Source: Streptomyces sp. rh34
GTDB taxonomy: Bacteria > Actinomycetota > Actinomycetes > Streptomycetales > Streptomycetaceae
Length of the DNA stretch: 38,901 bases
Assembly: GCF_002551245.1 (NCBI RefSeq)
Contig: NZ_NTGZ01000041.1
Location: 1-38,901 of the forward strand
Direction: 5' to 3'
The translations under genes were made by a program, and so were the position numbers. Shown in pieces: positions 27,988-35,778 of this stretch. Position 1 is the first letter of the stretch. Each line of letters starts with the position of its first letter. The notes under the pieces were generated by a model that did not search any database, was not told the origin of the DNA, and saw only the letters and a program-made list of their open reading frames with translations.

Positions 27988-28976
27988 GACCGGCCCTCCT
28001 TGTCCCCGGCCTGGTCCTTCGCGGCCTTCCACCACGCCGTGTTCTCCCGGTACCAGTCGACGGTGGCGGCCAGCCCTTCGTCGAAGCCGACCTGGGGCGT
28101 GAACCCGAGCTCGGTACGGGCTTTGGACCCGTCCAGCGAGTAGCGCAGGTCATGTCCCTTGCGGTCGGTCACATGCCGGATCATGGAGCGGTCCGCGCCG
28201 CACAGGGCGAGCAGGTGCTCGGCCAGGTCGACATTGGTCAGCTCGTGGCCGCCGCCCACGTGGTAGATGCCGCCCGCGCTTCCCTTGGTCAGCACGAGCT
28301 GGACGGCCCGCGCGTGGTCGTCCACGTGGATCCAGTCCCGCACGTTCCGCCCGGAGCCGTACAGCGGGATCGGCTCGCCCTCCAGGAGGTTGGTGGTGAA
28401 GCGCGGGATGGCCTTCTCCGGGTGCTGGTAGGGGCCGTAGGTGTTGGAGCAGCGAGTGATCGACACGTCGAGCCCGAAGGTGCGCCAGTAGGCGCGTACG
28501 GTCAGGTCCGCCGCCGCCTTGGAGGCCGCGTAGGGGGAGTTGGGCAGGAGTGGCGACTCCTCGTGCCAGGAGCCCTCGGCGATGCTCCCGTACACCTCGT
28601 CCGTGGAGATGTGCACCACCCGCTCCACCCCGGCGTTCAGGCAGGCGTCGAGGAGGGTCTGGGTGCCCACCACGTTCGTCCGGGTGAAGACGGCGGGTGC
28701 GTCCAGGGACCTGTCGACGTGCGACTCGGCCGCGAAGTGCACCACGGCGTCGTGTCCGGGCAGCAGTTCGTTCAGCAGCGGCGCGTCGCAGATGTCGCCC
28801 TTGACGAGGTGCAGCCGGGGGTGGCCGATCGGGATGTTCTCGGCGTTGCCCGCGTAGCTCAGCTTGTCCAGCACGGTGACGTCGGCCCGCTCGTAGCCCG
28901 GGTACCCCTGCGCCAGCATCGTCCGGACGTAGTGCGAGCCCACGAATCCGGCCCCGCCGGTGACCAGGATCCTCAT
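27984..28976 (-). CDS. rmlB: dTDP-glucose 4,6-dehydratase
   Basis: Converts dTDP-glucose to dTDP-4-keto-6-deoxyglucose, the branch point of deoxysugar pathways. This 330-residue extended SDR has the NAD-binding motif GGAGFVGSHY at the N-terminus, the catalytic triad region HISTDEVYGS (with T-D-E) and YAASKAAAD (Y-xxx-K), and RCSNTYGPYQHPEKAIPRF. It is of normal length. ATG 28976 overlaps the thymidylyltransferase stop by ATGA. Confidence 0.97.
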   Translation of the reverse strand: MRILVTGGAGFVGSHYVRTMLAQGYPGYERADVTVLDKLSYAGNAENIPIGHPRLHLVKGDICDAPLLNELLPGHDAVVHFAAESHVDRSLDAPAVFTRTNVVGTQTLLDACLNAGVERVVHISTDEVYGSIAEGSWHEESPLLPNSPYAASKAAADLTVRAYWRTFGLDVSITRCSNTYGPYQHPEKAIPRFTTNLLEGEPIPLYGSGRNVRDWIHVDDHARAVQLVLTKGSAGGIYHVGGGHELTNVDLAEHLLALCGADRSMIRHVTDRKGHDLRYSLDGSKARTELGFTPQVGFDEGLAATVDWYRENTAWWKAAKDQAGDKEGRS

Positions 28977-30040
28977 CGGGTTCCTCCTGTACGGGCGCCG
29001 TTCGCGGCCAGTTCCTGGGAGAGGGGCACCGGGGGTGAGCCGGAGCCGATCCGCATCGCGCGGCCGATGAGTAGGTCGCTCGCGCCGGTCCGTCCCGTCA
29101 CCCACGCGTCGTCCATCACGATGGAGTTCTCCAGTTCGGTGTCGCGCAGTACACAGCCGCTGCCGATCGATGTGCCCGGTCCGATACGGCAGTCCTCGAC
29201 GAGGGAGCCGGGGCCGATGATCGCCGGCCCGGTGATGACCGAGCGCAGCACGGTGGCGCCCGGGGCGACGTGCACCGGGCCGGTCAGGCGGCTGGCGGCG
29301 TCGGCCGTTCCGTGGATGCCGCGCGCCAGGGTGCCCAGTAGGCGCCGGTTGCAGTCCAGCACGTCCTCCACGCGTCCGGTGTCCTTCCAGTAGCCGGTGT
29401 ACTCCCCGGCCGTGACCGGGGCCCCTCGGTCGACCAGCCACTGGGCGGCGTCGGTGATCTCCAGCTCCCCGCGTGCGCTGGGCGCGATCGCGGCGACCGC
29501 CCGATGGATGGCGGGGCGGAAGAAGTAGACACCGATGAGTGCCAGGTCGCTGAGCGGCAGGCGCGGCTTCTCCACCAGCCGTCGGACCCGGCCCCGGGCG
29601 TCCAGCTCGGCCACCCCGAAGGCGCGGGGGTCGGCGACCTTGGCCACCACCAGGTGCGCGTCGGAGCGGCGGGCCCGGAACTCCTCGGCCGGCCCCGCTA
29701 TGCCGTCCTGTACGACGTTGTCGCCGAGGTACATCACGAAGTCGTCGTCGCCGAGGAACGGACGGGCGAGGGCCACGCAGTGCGCCAGGCCCAGCGGCCG
29801 GTGCTGCGTGAGGTAGGTGATCCGGGCGCCGAACCGCGATCCGTCGCCGATCCGTGCCGCGATGTCGGGCCCCCACGCGCCGACGACCACGCAGATCTCC
29901 CGCACGTCCAGCGCGCGGAGGTTCTCCAGTACGTGTTCGAGCACGGGCTGGTTGGCGACGGGTATCAGCTGCTTGGGCATGGTCTCGGTGAACGGCCGCA
30001 GCCGCGTCCCGAGTCCCCCGGCGAGTACGAGCGCCTTCAT
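28973..30040 (-). CDS. rmlA: Glucose-1-phosphate thymidylyltransferase, long form
   Basis: Activates glucose-1-phosphate to dTDP-glucose. The 355-residue protein starts with the nucleotidyltransferase signature LAGGLGTRLRPFTETMPKQL and has VMYLGDNVV and VEKPRLPLSDLALIGVYFF in the catalytic domain. The C-terminal third is a left-handed beta-helix (hexapeptide-type PGATVLRSVITGPAIIGPGS). This is the longer StrD-like type common in antibiotic clusters. ATG 30040 follows GGGAGGAA. It starts the tightly overlapping part of the operon; 136 bp of apparently empty sequence separates it from the aminotransferase. Confidence 0.95.
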   Translation of the reverse strand: MKALVLAGGLGTRLRPFTETMPKQLIPVANQPVLEHVLENLRALDVREICVVVGAWGPDIAARIGDGSRFGARITYLTQHRPLGLAHCVALARPFLGDDDFVMYLGDNVVQDGIAGPAEEFRARRSDAHLVVAKVADPRAFGVAELDARGRVRRLVEKPRLPLSDLALIGVYFFRPAIHRAVAAIAPSARGELEITDAAQWLVDRGAPVTAGEYTGYWKDTGRVEDVLDCNRRLLGTLARGIHGTADAASRLTGPVHVAPGATVLRSVITGPAIIGPGSLVEDCRIGPGTSIGSGCVLRDTELENSIVMDDAWVTGRTGASDLLIGRAMRIGSGSPPVPLSQELAANGARTGGTR

Positions 30041-30176
30041 GGGCGTTCCTCCCGTGGAGCGGTGCGGGCCGGGGCGCGCGGCGCCCGGCCGGACGCGTGC
30101 GCGTACGCACCTGGAACGGCTGTCTCGTCGATGCCCACAGGCGGGCGCCTCCCTCGGTGATTCCCGTCGGCGTGCG

Positions 30177-31328
30177 TCAGGCCCCGGCCAGGGCCAGGTG
30201 GTGAGTGACGGCTTCGCGCAGAGCGTTCGCCACCGTCCGGGTCTCCGCGTCGCTCAGCGCCTGGTGGAGGGGGAGCAGCAGCGTGCTGTCGGTGGCCCGG
30301 TCGGTGCCGGGCAGGTCGGTGGACTGGGCGCCGTAGGCGGGCACCCGGTGCAGCGGTGGGTACTTGAAGGTGGTGTAGACGTCCTGGGCCAGCAGCGTCG
30401 CCGCGACCCGGTCACGGATGAGCGGATCCAACTGGACCCAGTAGAAGTAGTAGGAGGAGCGGTGCCCCTCGGGCAGCGGGGGCGGCAGCCGCACGCCGGG
30501 GGTGTTCGCGAGCAGGCTGTCGTAGGCGGTCGCCACCTCGCGCCGGCGGGCGACGTTGGCGGGCAGCCGGCCGAGCTGCACCGTGCCGATCGCGGCGGTC
30601 AGGTCGTTGCCTATGACGCGGCGGCCGAAGCTCCGTACGTCGAGTTCCCACCACCGCTCGGACACCTTCGCGTGGCCGAAGCCGCTGGGCTGCTCCAGAC
30701 CGTGGTAGGCGAGGACCCGGGCGCGGCGCGCGAGCTGCGGATCGCGGACGTACAGCATGCCGCCGTCACCGGTCACCAGCACCTTCATCGCGTCGAAACT
30801 CCAGAGGGCGATGTCGCCGAAGGTGCCGCACGCCTTGCCGTCGGCCGTGGAGGCCACGGCGCAGGCCGCGTCCTCGACGAGCGGGACCCCCCGCCGTCGG
30901 CACAGGGCCGCGATCTCCGCGATCTCACCGGGGTAGCCGCCGTAGTGCAGCACGATGACCGCCTTGGTACGGGGCGTCATGGCGCGCTCGACGTGCTCCG
31001 CGGTCGGGTGGAGACCGTGGGGGTCGACGTCGCAGAAGACGGGGCGCGCCCCGGTCACGGCGATGGCGTTGGCAGCGGCCACGAAGCTCACGGACGGCAG
31101 GACCACCTCGTCGCCGGGGCCCAGGTCGAGCAGCTCGGTGGCGAGGAAGAGCCCGGCCGTACCGGAGTTGAGGAAGAGCGTCCGGTCCGGTTCGACCCCG
31201 AGGTGGTCCGCGAAGCGTGCTTCGAACTCGGCGGTGCGGGGTCCGTGGCCCAGCCAGTTCGAGGCGAACACCTCGGACAGGGCGAGGAGTTCCGCCTCGC
31301 CCAGGCTCGGCTGGAAGACGTTGATCAC
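30177..31328 (-). CDS. Sugar 4-aminotransferase, DegT/DnrJ/EryC1 family
   Basis: PLP-dependent transaminase, 383 residues. It has FLNSGTAGLFLA (phosphate cup), VEDAACAVAS with D153 and a lysine K182 in SFDAMKVLVTGDGG that forms the internal aldimine. Unlike the E1-type protein it retains this lysine, so it transfers an amino group. In this gene set it probably aminates C4 of a 4-keto-2,3,6-trideoxy sugar, as SpnR does in forosamine synthesis. It starts at GTG 31328 with GGGAG upstream. Confidence 0.9.
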   Translation of the reverse strand: MINVFQPSLGEAELLALSEVFASNWLGHGPRTAEFEARFADHLGVEPDRTLFLNSGTAGLFLATELLDLGPGDEVVLPSVSFVAAANAIAVTGARPVFCDVDPHGLHPTAEHVERAMTPRTKAVIVLHYGGYPGEIAEIAALCRRRGVPLVEDAACAVASTADGKACGTFGDIALWSFDAMKVLVTGDGGMLYVRDPQLARRARVLAYHGLEQPSGFGHAKVSERWWELDVRSFGRRVIGNDLTAAIGTVQLGRLPANVARRREVATAYDSLLANTPGVRLPPPLPEGHRSSYYFYWVQLDPLIRDRVAATLLAQDVYTTFKYPPLHRVPAYGAQSTDLPGTDRATDSTLLLPLHQALSDAETRTVANALREAVTHHLALAGA

Positions 31329-31374
31329 GCGGTGGCTCCCTGGCGCGGTTAAGGACGATGGGAAGGTGGCGGGT

Positions 31375-32679
31375 TCAGTCCCGGCTCTGGTGGTGCCGGG
31401 TGAGGCGCTCCAGGACGGGGACGATCTCGCTCGGCTCCGGGGCGGTCAGCAGGTCCGTGTACAGCTCCGCCGCGGCGTCGCGGAAGGACGGCGCGGTCAT
31501 CAGCCGGGACAGCCCCGCACGCAGTTCGGCGCCGGTGTGACGGTCGACGCGCACCCCCGTTCCCACGCCGCTCTCGGAGAGGAACCGGCCCGTGAGCGGC
31601 GCCTCCATGGGGTAGCCGGGGTCCATCACGACGAACTGCGGGATCCGGTTGACCAGGGCGGCGCCGAACGTTCCGTGGCCGCCGTGGTGGATCACCGCCG
31701 AACAGGTCGGCAGCAGTTCGGTCAGCGGGACGTAGTCGACGGTCCGGACGTTGTCGGGTATCCGGTCGGCCACCGCGAGCTGGGAGGCGTCCAGGGTGGC
31801 GACGGCCTCGACGTCCAGGCCGTCCACCATCTCCAGGACGCGGTTGACGAGCAGGGCGCTGTCCCGTCCCCAGGCCCGTATCGAGGAACCGAGGGTGATG
31901 GCCACCCGCGGTCGTGCGGGCGGTTCCCTCAGCCACTCGGGCAGCACGGCCGGTCCGGCGTAGGGCTGCCAGCGCACCGACACGGTGCGCTTCCTGGTGG
32001 GCAGGCGCATCCGCTCCAGCACCGGGTTGACCGTCCACTGTCCGAACAGCAGCTCGTCGGTCATGGGGAGCCCGTAGCGCTCGGCCATCGGCCTGACCGA
32101 CGAGGTCATCGGCTCCTCGGGCATGAGGGCGTCGCCGGAGAGCCTCGTGCACCGGGTGTACTGCTCGTGCGCCCAGCCGAACAGGTCCGGGCCCCACAGG
32201 ATGCGGGCGTGGGCCGCGCCGGACACCTGGGCGGCCACACCGGCGGCCGGCATCGTGGGGTCCCACAGGACCAGATCGGGCCGCCACGAACGGCAGAGGC
32301 CGACCAGGGCGTCGAGGGCGTACTGGGGTGCGTCGGCGGGAGCGCGCTCCGGTTGGAAGTCGCGTATGGCCGGCAGCATGTAGTCCCGGAAGTAGGTCCA
32401 CACGTACCGCTCGTAGCTGTCCAGATCGAGGGACTTGGTGATGCTGACGAGGTCGGCGTACGTGTCCGGAGAGAGGGGGCGGCCGGCGCCCAGCGGCTGC
32501 GGCAGGGTCTGCTCGTCGCTGAGCGACACCCCCGAAAGCCCCGTCGCGTTGATCGTGTCCAGCAGCGACGGGTGGGAGACGACCCGCACCTCGTGGCCCG
32601 CGTCGCACAGGGCCTTGGCCATCGGCACGCTGGGGTAGAGGTGGGCCGCGGCGGGCCAGGTGCAGAACAGGACGCGCAT
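31375..32679 (-). CDS. GT1 glycosyltransferase (EryCIII-like)
   Basis: Transfers the activated deoxysugar to the natural product. The 434-residue protein has the GT-B fold of antibiotic glycosyltransferases: N-terminal VLFCTWPAAAHLYPSVPMAKAL and the C-terminal nucleotide-sugar site HHGGHGTFGAALVNRIPQ. The closest general match is the EryCIII/DesVII-type group. Some members need a P450-like helper protein, and none is seen here. It lies 46 bp upstream of the aminotransferase in the same operon. Confidence 0.9.
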   Translation of the reverse strand: MRVLFCTWPAAAHLYPSVPMAKALCDAGHEVRVVSHPSLLDTINATGLSGVSLSDEQTLPQPLGAGRPLSPDTYADLVSITKSLDLDSYERYVWTYFRDYMLPAIRDFQPERAPADAPQYALDALVGLCRSWRPDLVLWDPTMPAAGVAAQVSGAAHARILWGPDLFGWAHEQYTRCTRLSGDALMPEEPMTSSVRPMAERYGLPMTDELLFGQWTVNPVLERMRLPTRKRTVSVRWQPYAGPAVLPEWLREPPARPRVAITLGSSIRAWGRDSALLVNRVLEMVDGLDVEAVATLDASQLAVADRIPDNVRTVDYVPLTELLPTCSAVIHHGGHGTFGAALVNRIPQFVVMDPGYPMEAPLTGRFLSESGVGTGVRVDRHTGAELRAGLSRLMTAPSFRDAAAELYTDLLTAPEPSEIVPVLERLTRHHQSRD

Positions 32680-32701
32680 CGTCGTCTTCTCTCCGACCCG
32701 C

Positions 32702-33352
32702 TCAGACGCGGGTCATGGCGGCGAACCAGGCCTGGGCGGCCCCAGGGTGGAAGGCGACGTCGAGTTCGGCCGCTTCGAGTGTGTCCACGCGCCATCCGGC
32801 GCCGGTGAAACTGTCCCGGACGGCTTGCTCGGGAACGCGTCGCGGACCCCAGGTGCCGGGCTGCCGGTCGCTGAAGCACATCAGGAAGCAGCGCCCGCCG
32901 GGCGGCACGACGGAGGCCATGCTGCGGGCGACGAGGGGCCGGTACTCGGGGGCGAAGCAGTGGAAGAGCCCGACGTCGATGAGCGTGTCGAACTTTTCGC
33001 CGAGCGCTGCGAGGTCCAGGGCGTCCCACTTCAGGAAGCGCGCCTTCAGGCCGCGTTCCCGCGCTTTGCGCGCGGCGAGGGAGATCGCGCTGGGGGCGGC
33101 GTCCACTCCCGTCGTCTCCAGGCCGTGTTCGGCGGCCAGCAGGGCGTTGTCGCCGCTGCCGCAGCCGACGTCGAGCACCCGGCCGCGGAGCGCGCCCTCC
33201 TCGGCGAGGCGTACGAGGACCGTCTGTGGCCGGTTGATCTCCCAACCGGCGCCCGGCGCGCCGGCGTAGTGACGCTCGAAGACCTCCACGCCGCTGTCGG
33301 CCGGCAGCTCACGCGCGCCGACCCCGGCGATCTGGTCCGACGGCTCGCTCAT
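32702..33352 (-). CDS. SAM-dependent methyltransferase, class I
   Basis: 216 residues with the SAM-binding motif VLDVGCGSGDNALLAAEHG (residues 59-77), an acidic end of strand 2 (GVDAAPSAI), and a post-motif region LIDVGLFHCFAPEYRP. The substrate cannot be assigned: it could methylate the sugar or the peptide scaffold. It heads the main leftward operon, with 22 bp to the glycosyltransferase, and lies behind a hairpin and a palindrome that may regulate it. Confidence 0.85.
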   Translation of the reverse strand: MSEPSDQIAGVGARELPADSGVEVFERHYAGAPGAGWEINRPQTVLVRLAEEGALRGRVLDVGCGSGDNALLAAEHGLETTGVDAAPSAISLAARKARERGLKARFLKWDALDLAALGEKFDTLIDVGLFHCFAPEYRPLVARSMASVVPPGGRCFLMCFSDRQPGTWGPRRVPEQAVRDSFTGAGWRVDTLEAAELDVAFHPGAAQAWFAAMTRV

Positions 33353-33381
33353 GGTCTCCCCCCGGAATGTGCGGTCGATCC

Positions 33382-33409
33382 GCCGACGGCCCCGGGAGGG
33401 GCCGTCGGC
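33382..33409. terminator. Hairpin between the methyltransferase genes
   Basis: Perfect 12-bp inverted repeat (33382-33393 and 33398-33409) with a GGGA loop and no T run, as is common in Streptomyces. It lies between the stop of the N-methyltransferase (33584) and the start of the next leftward gene, so it could end the first transcript or attenuate readthrough. Confidence 0.6.
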
Positions 33410-33468
33410 ATTCTCCGCGGAAAACTAACGCACGCCTGGGGCTTGCGGGATCGAAGTGAAGGGGGCTG

Positions 33469-33486
33469 TGACACATATCAGGAACC
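33469..33486. promoter_or_regulatory. Putative operator, copy 1
   Basis: TGACACATATCAGGAACC is an imperfect TGACA-N2-T(A/G)TCA palindrome followed by CAGG-CC. It matches 34495-34512 at 14 or so of 18 positions. It lies about 117 bp upstream of the leftward methyltransferase-led operon. Together the two sites suggest a shared regulator, for example the cluster's LuxR protein. Confidence 0.5.
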
Positions 33487-33583
33487 TGCCTCGGCGCCTT
33501 GCTGTCGCGGCGCGGATCTGTCAGGGCTCCCGGGGGCGGCACCGGGCCCTCGGTGAGGGGTCCGGACGGCGGGTGGTTTCCCT

Positions 33584-34318
33584 CTACGCGCGAACCCCGA
33601 TGAAAAGCCCTCTGCCGTTCGGCCAGTCGGGAAGAAACTCCACCGCACAACCCGCCTGCCCGAAGGCGTCCAGGTATTCCTCCTGGGTGAACAGTGAATA
33701 CGTCTCGAATGCGGTGAACTCACGGATACCGGAGGTCTCGGCGACGGTATAGCGCACCGTCATCCGGCTGATGCGTCCGTCCCGCACGGAGTGCGACAGC
33801 CGGCTGACGGCCCGGCCCTCCTCCTGGGCGAGGGAGGCCGAAATGAACCCGTCGATGAACCGCTCCGGAAACCACCAGGGCTCGGCGACGAGCACGCCGC
33901 CGGGCGCCAGATGACGTACCAGGGTCGCCGCGCTGCGACGAAGCTCCTCGACGGTGCTCATGTACCCCAGGGAGAAGCACATGCAGAGCACCGCGTCAAA
34001 GGTCCGGCCGAGCTCGAACTGCCGCATGTCCCCCTCGTGTACACGGGCCGCCGGGACCCTCCTCGTGGCTATCCTCCGCATGTCGGGGGAGAGTTCGACG
34101 CCGGCCACGGTGCCGAAGTGTCCGGCGAACCGTTCCAGATGCGCACCGGTGCCGCAAGCGACATCGAGCAGCGAACCCGCTTCGGGGCAACGCTCCCGGA
34201 TCATCCGGGCGATGCCGTCCGCCTCGGCCGACCAGTCCCGGCCCCGGGCCGCGTGGACGAAATCGTAGATCTCGGCGTGTTCCGTGCTGTACACCGTCGA
34301 AGGGATCGGCGTATCCAT
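33584..34318 (-). CDS. Aminosugar N,N-dimethyltransferase, DesVI/TylM1/SpnS type
   Basis: 244 residues, with YSTEHAEIYDFVHAARGRDW at the N-terminus, the characteristic opening of deoxyaminosugar N-methyltransferases. SAM motif LLDVACGTGAHLERF follows, then VLCMCFSLGYM and GGVLVAEPWWFPERF. It probably dimethylates the 4-amino group installed by the aminotransferase, giving a dimethylamino sugar. ATG 34318 has GGAG 10 bases upstream. It is the first leftward gene and is divergent from the thiopeptide genes. Confidence 0.88.
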   Translation of the reverse strand: MDTPIPSTVYSTEHAEIYDFVHAARGRDWSAEADGIARMIRERCPEAGSLLDVACGTGAHLERFAGHFGTVAGVELSPDMRRIATRRVPAARVHEGDMRQFELGRTFDAVLCMCFSLGYMSTVEELRRSAATLVRHLAPGGVLVAEPWWFPERFIDGFISASLAQEEGRAVSRLSHSVRDGRISRMTVRYTVAETSGIREFTAFETYSLFTQEEYLDAFGQAGCAVEFLPDWPNGRGLFIGVRA

Positions 34319-34494
34319 CGTGATGCTCCGTCCATTGCGGGGAGACCTCGGCGAGCTGTCCGCGGGAGCCAAGGTTCTATCATCCCGGCGGGCCGGCCCG
34401 GAGGGCGCCGACGCCGCCCGGTACGGCCACTTCTGCGGGCCTTCGGCCGTTCACCGTCCTCGGACCGCGCCACGGCGGGCGGTTCGGCGGCACA

Positions 34495-34512
34495 TGACAG
34501 ATGTCAGGTTCC
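34495..34512. promoter_or_regulatory. Putative operator, copy 2
   Basis: TGACAGATGTCAGGTTCC contains a perfect TGACA-N2-TGTCA palindrome and closely matches the site at 33469. It lies in the 314-bp divergent gap between the N-methyltransferase and the thiopeptide gene, so it could control both directions. The rest of that gap shows no gene and no tRNA. Confidence 0.52.
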
Positions 34513-34632
34513 CTCCGTTGCTCGTTGTCCGCGGCCCGGCGCGGCGGCATTGTGAGCTCTGCCGACCGCGTCACACCACGTCAGACGGCCGCCATCTCCG
34601 CAACGCCTTCCGATCATGAACGGGTACGCAGC

Positions 34633-35778
34633 GTGATCACAGACACAGCAGCCGCCGGTCCGGACATGTCCGAGGCGGCGGGGGTACGGCTGTACTCCCG
34701 GGTGCCCATCACCCCACGCTGGCTGGCGCGGACCGTGCTACCGGTCAGCCGCCGCCTCCGCGAGGACCACCGGGCCGCCCTTCTCCACCTGCGACGGGGC
34801 TGGCTGTACGGTCCGCACGTCGACATCGTCGCCCGGAGCGTGCCCGGGCGGCCGCCGCTCGACTGGGAGGGGATCGGCGCCGCCCTCGACGCCGGTCCGG
34901 CCGAGGGCCCGGCCGTGACGGACGAGGAGACGTATCTCGCCCAGGCCCGTGAGATGGGCCGGCTGGAAGGTGTCGCACCGCCCTACCTGCCGATGCGTGA
35001 GCACGGTGCCACGGAGGTGCTGAGCCTCTCCTCGATCGAGACCTGGCCGCAGCCGCTCCAGGATCTGCGGGAACTGGCCCTGGACCAGCTGGACAGGCCG
35101 CTGACCACCACGGTCGAGCAGCTGGCCGGGGAGCCGCGCGAGGCGCCGGTACGGGTCATGGAGGCGTTCGCCGCGCTGGCCGCGGCGCACCAGCACGGAG
35201 CCGGGAACGGGGCGTTCTCGATGCGCTCGCACGCCGAGGCGTTCTTCGCCTGGGCGGCCGCCCGCAAGGACCCCCGCCCCGCCTTCACCCAGCGGCTGGC
35301 CGCCGACGCCCCCCGCCTGCGGCCCGTCGTGGAGCGAGCGCTCGCCGGCACCCCCGATCACGGGACGGCGGCCTGGGCCCGTGCGTTCGCCTATTCCATG
35401 GGGGCCTTCGACGCCACGGTCTCCCACGGTCTGCTGACCCTGGACGACATCGACGGCCTCGGCGCCGGCTTCGACCTGGCCACGATGGGCCCGCCCGGCG
35501 GGGACGGCCGCGTGAGCACCGAACCCAGCGCCTTCCACCGCACGATGGACGAATCCGGCGTCGTCGCCTCGCCGCCGCAGTGGTTCGCCTCCTACCGGCT
35601 GCTCGTCAACCTCTTCTACCAGCAGCTGCCGCTGCTGGGCGTACCGCCCATGCACCGCTACTACTTCTGCTTCGCCGTCGCCGAACTGGTGGACGACGTC
35701 CTCGGCTCCTCCTGGCAGGACAGGCTGGAGCAGACGCGACAGGAGATGGCGCAGGCCACCGCCGGGGCGGCGGAATGA
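34633..35778 (+). CDS. Thiopeptide SpaB_C-domain enzyme (eliminase or pyridine synthase)
   Basis: About 381 residues, resembling the lantibiotic dehydratase C-terminal (SpaB_C) proteins that stand alone in thiopeptide clusters. Such proteins either remove glutamate from glutamylated Ser/Thr (TbtC/NosD type) or form the central pyridine by formal [4+2] cycloaddition (TbtD/TclM/NosO type). I cannot decide which. Supporting features are LYSRVPITPRWLARTVLPV at the start, an FSMRSHAEAFFAW segment and the WFASYRLLVNLFYQQLPLLG and MHRYYFCFAVAELVDDVLG helices near the end. The start is GTG 34633 or ATG 34666. Its stop overlaps the LanB gene by ATGA. Confidence 0.8.
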   Translation: MITDTAAAGPDMSEAAGVRLYSRVPITPRWLARTVLPVSRRLREDHRAALLHLRRGWLYGPHVDIVARSVPGRPPLDWEGIGAALDAGPAEGPAVTDEETYLAQAREMGRLEGVAPPYLPMREHGATEVLSLSSIETWPQPLQDLRELALDQLDRPLTTTVEQLAGEPREAPVRVMEAFAALAAAHQHGAGNGAFSMRSHAEAFFAWAAARKDPRPAFTQRLAADAPRLRPVVERALAGTPDHGTAAWARAFAYSMGAFDATVSHGLLTLDDIDGLGAGFDLATMGPPGGDGRVSTEPSAFHRTMDESGVVASPPQWFASYRLLVNLFYQQLPLLGVPPMHRYYFCFAVAELVDDVLGSSWQDRLEQTRQEMAQATAGAAE

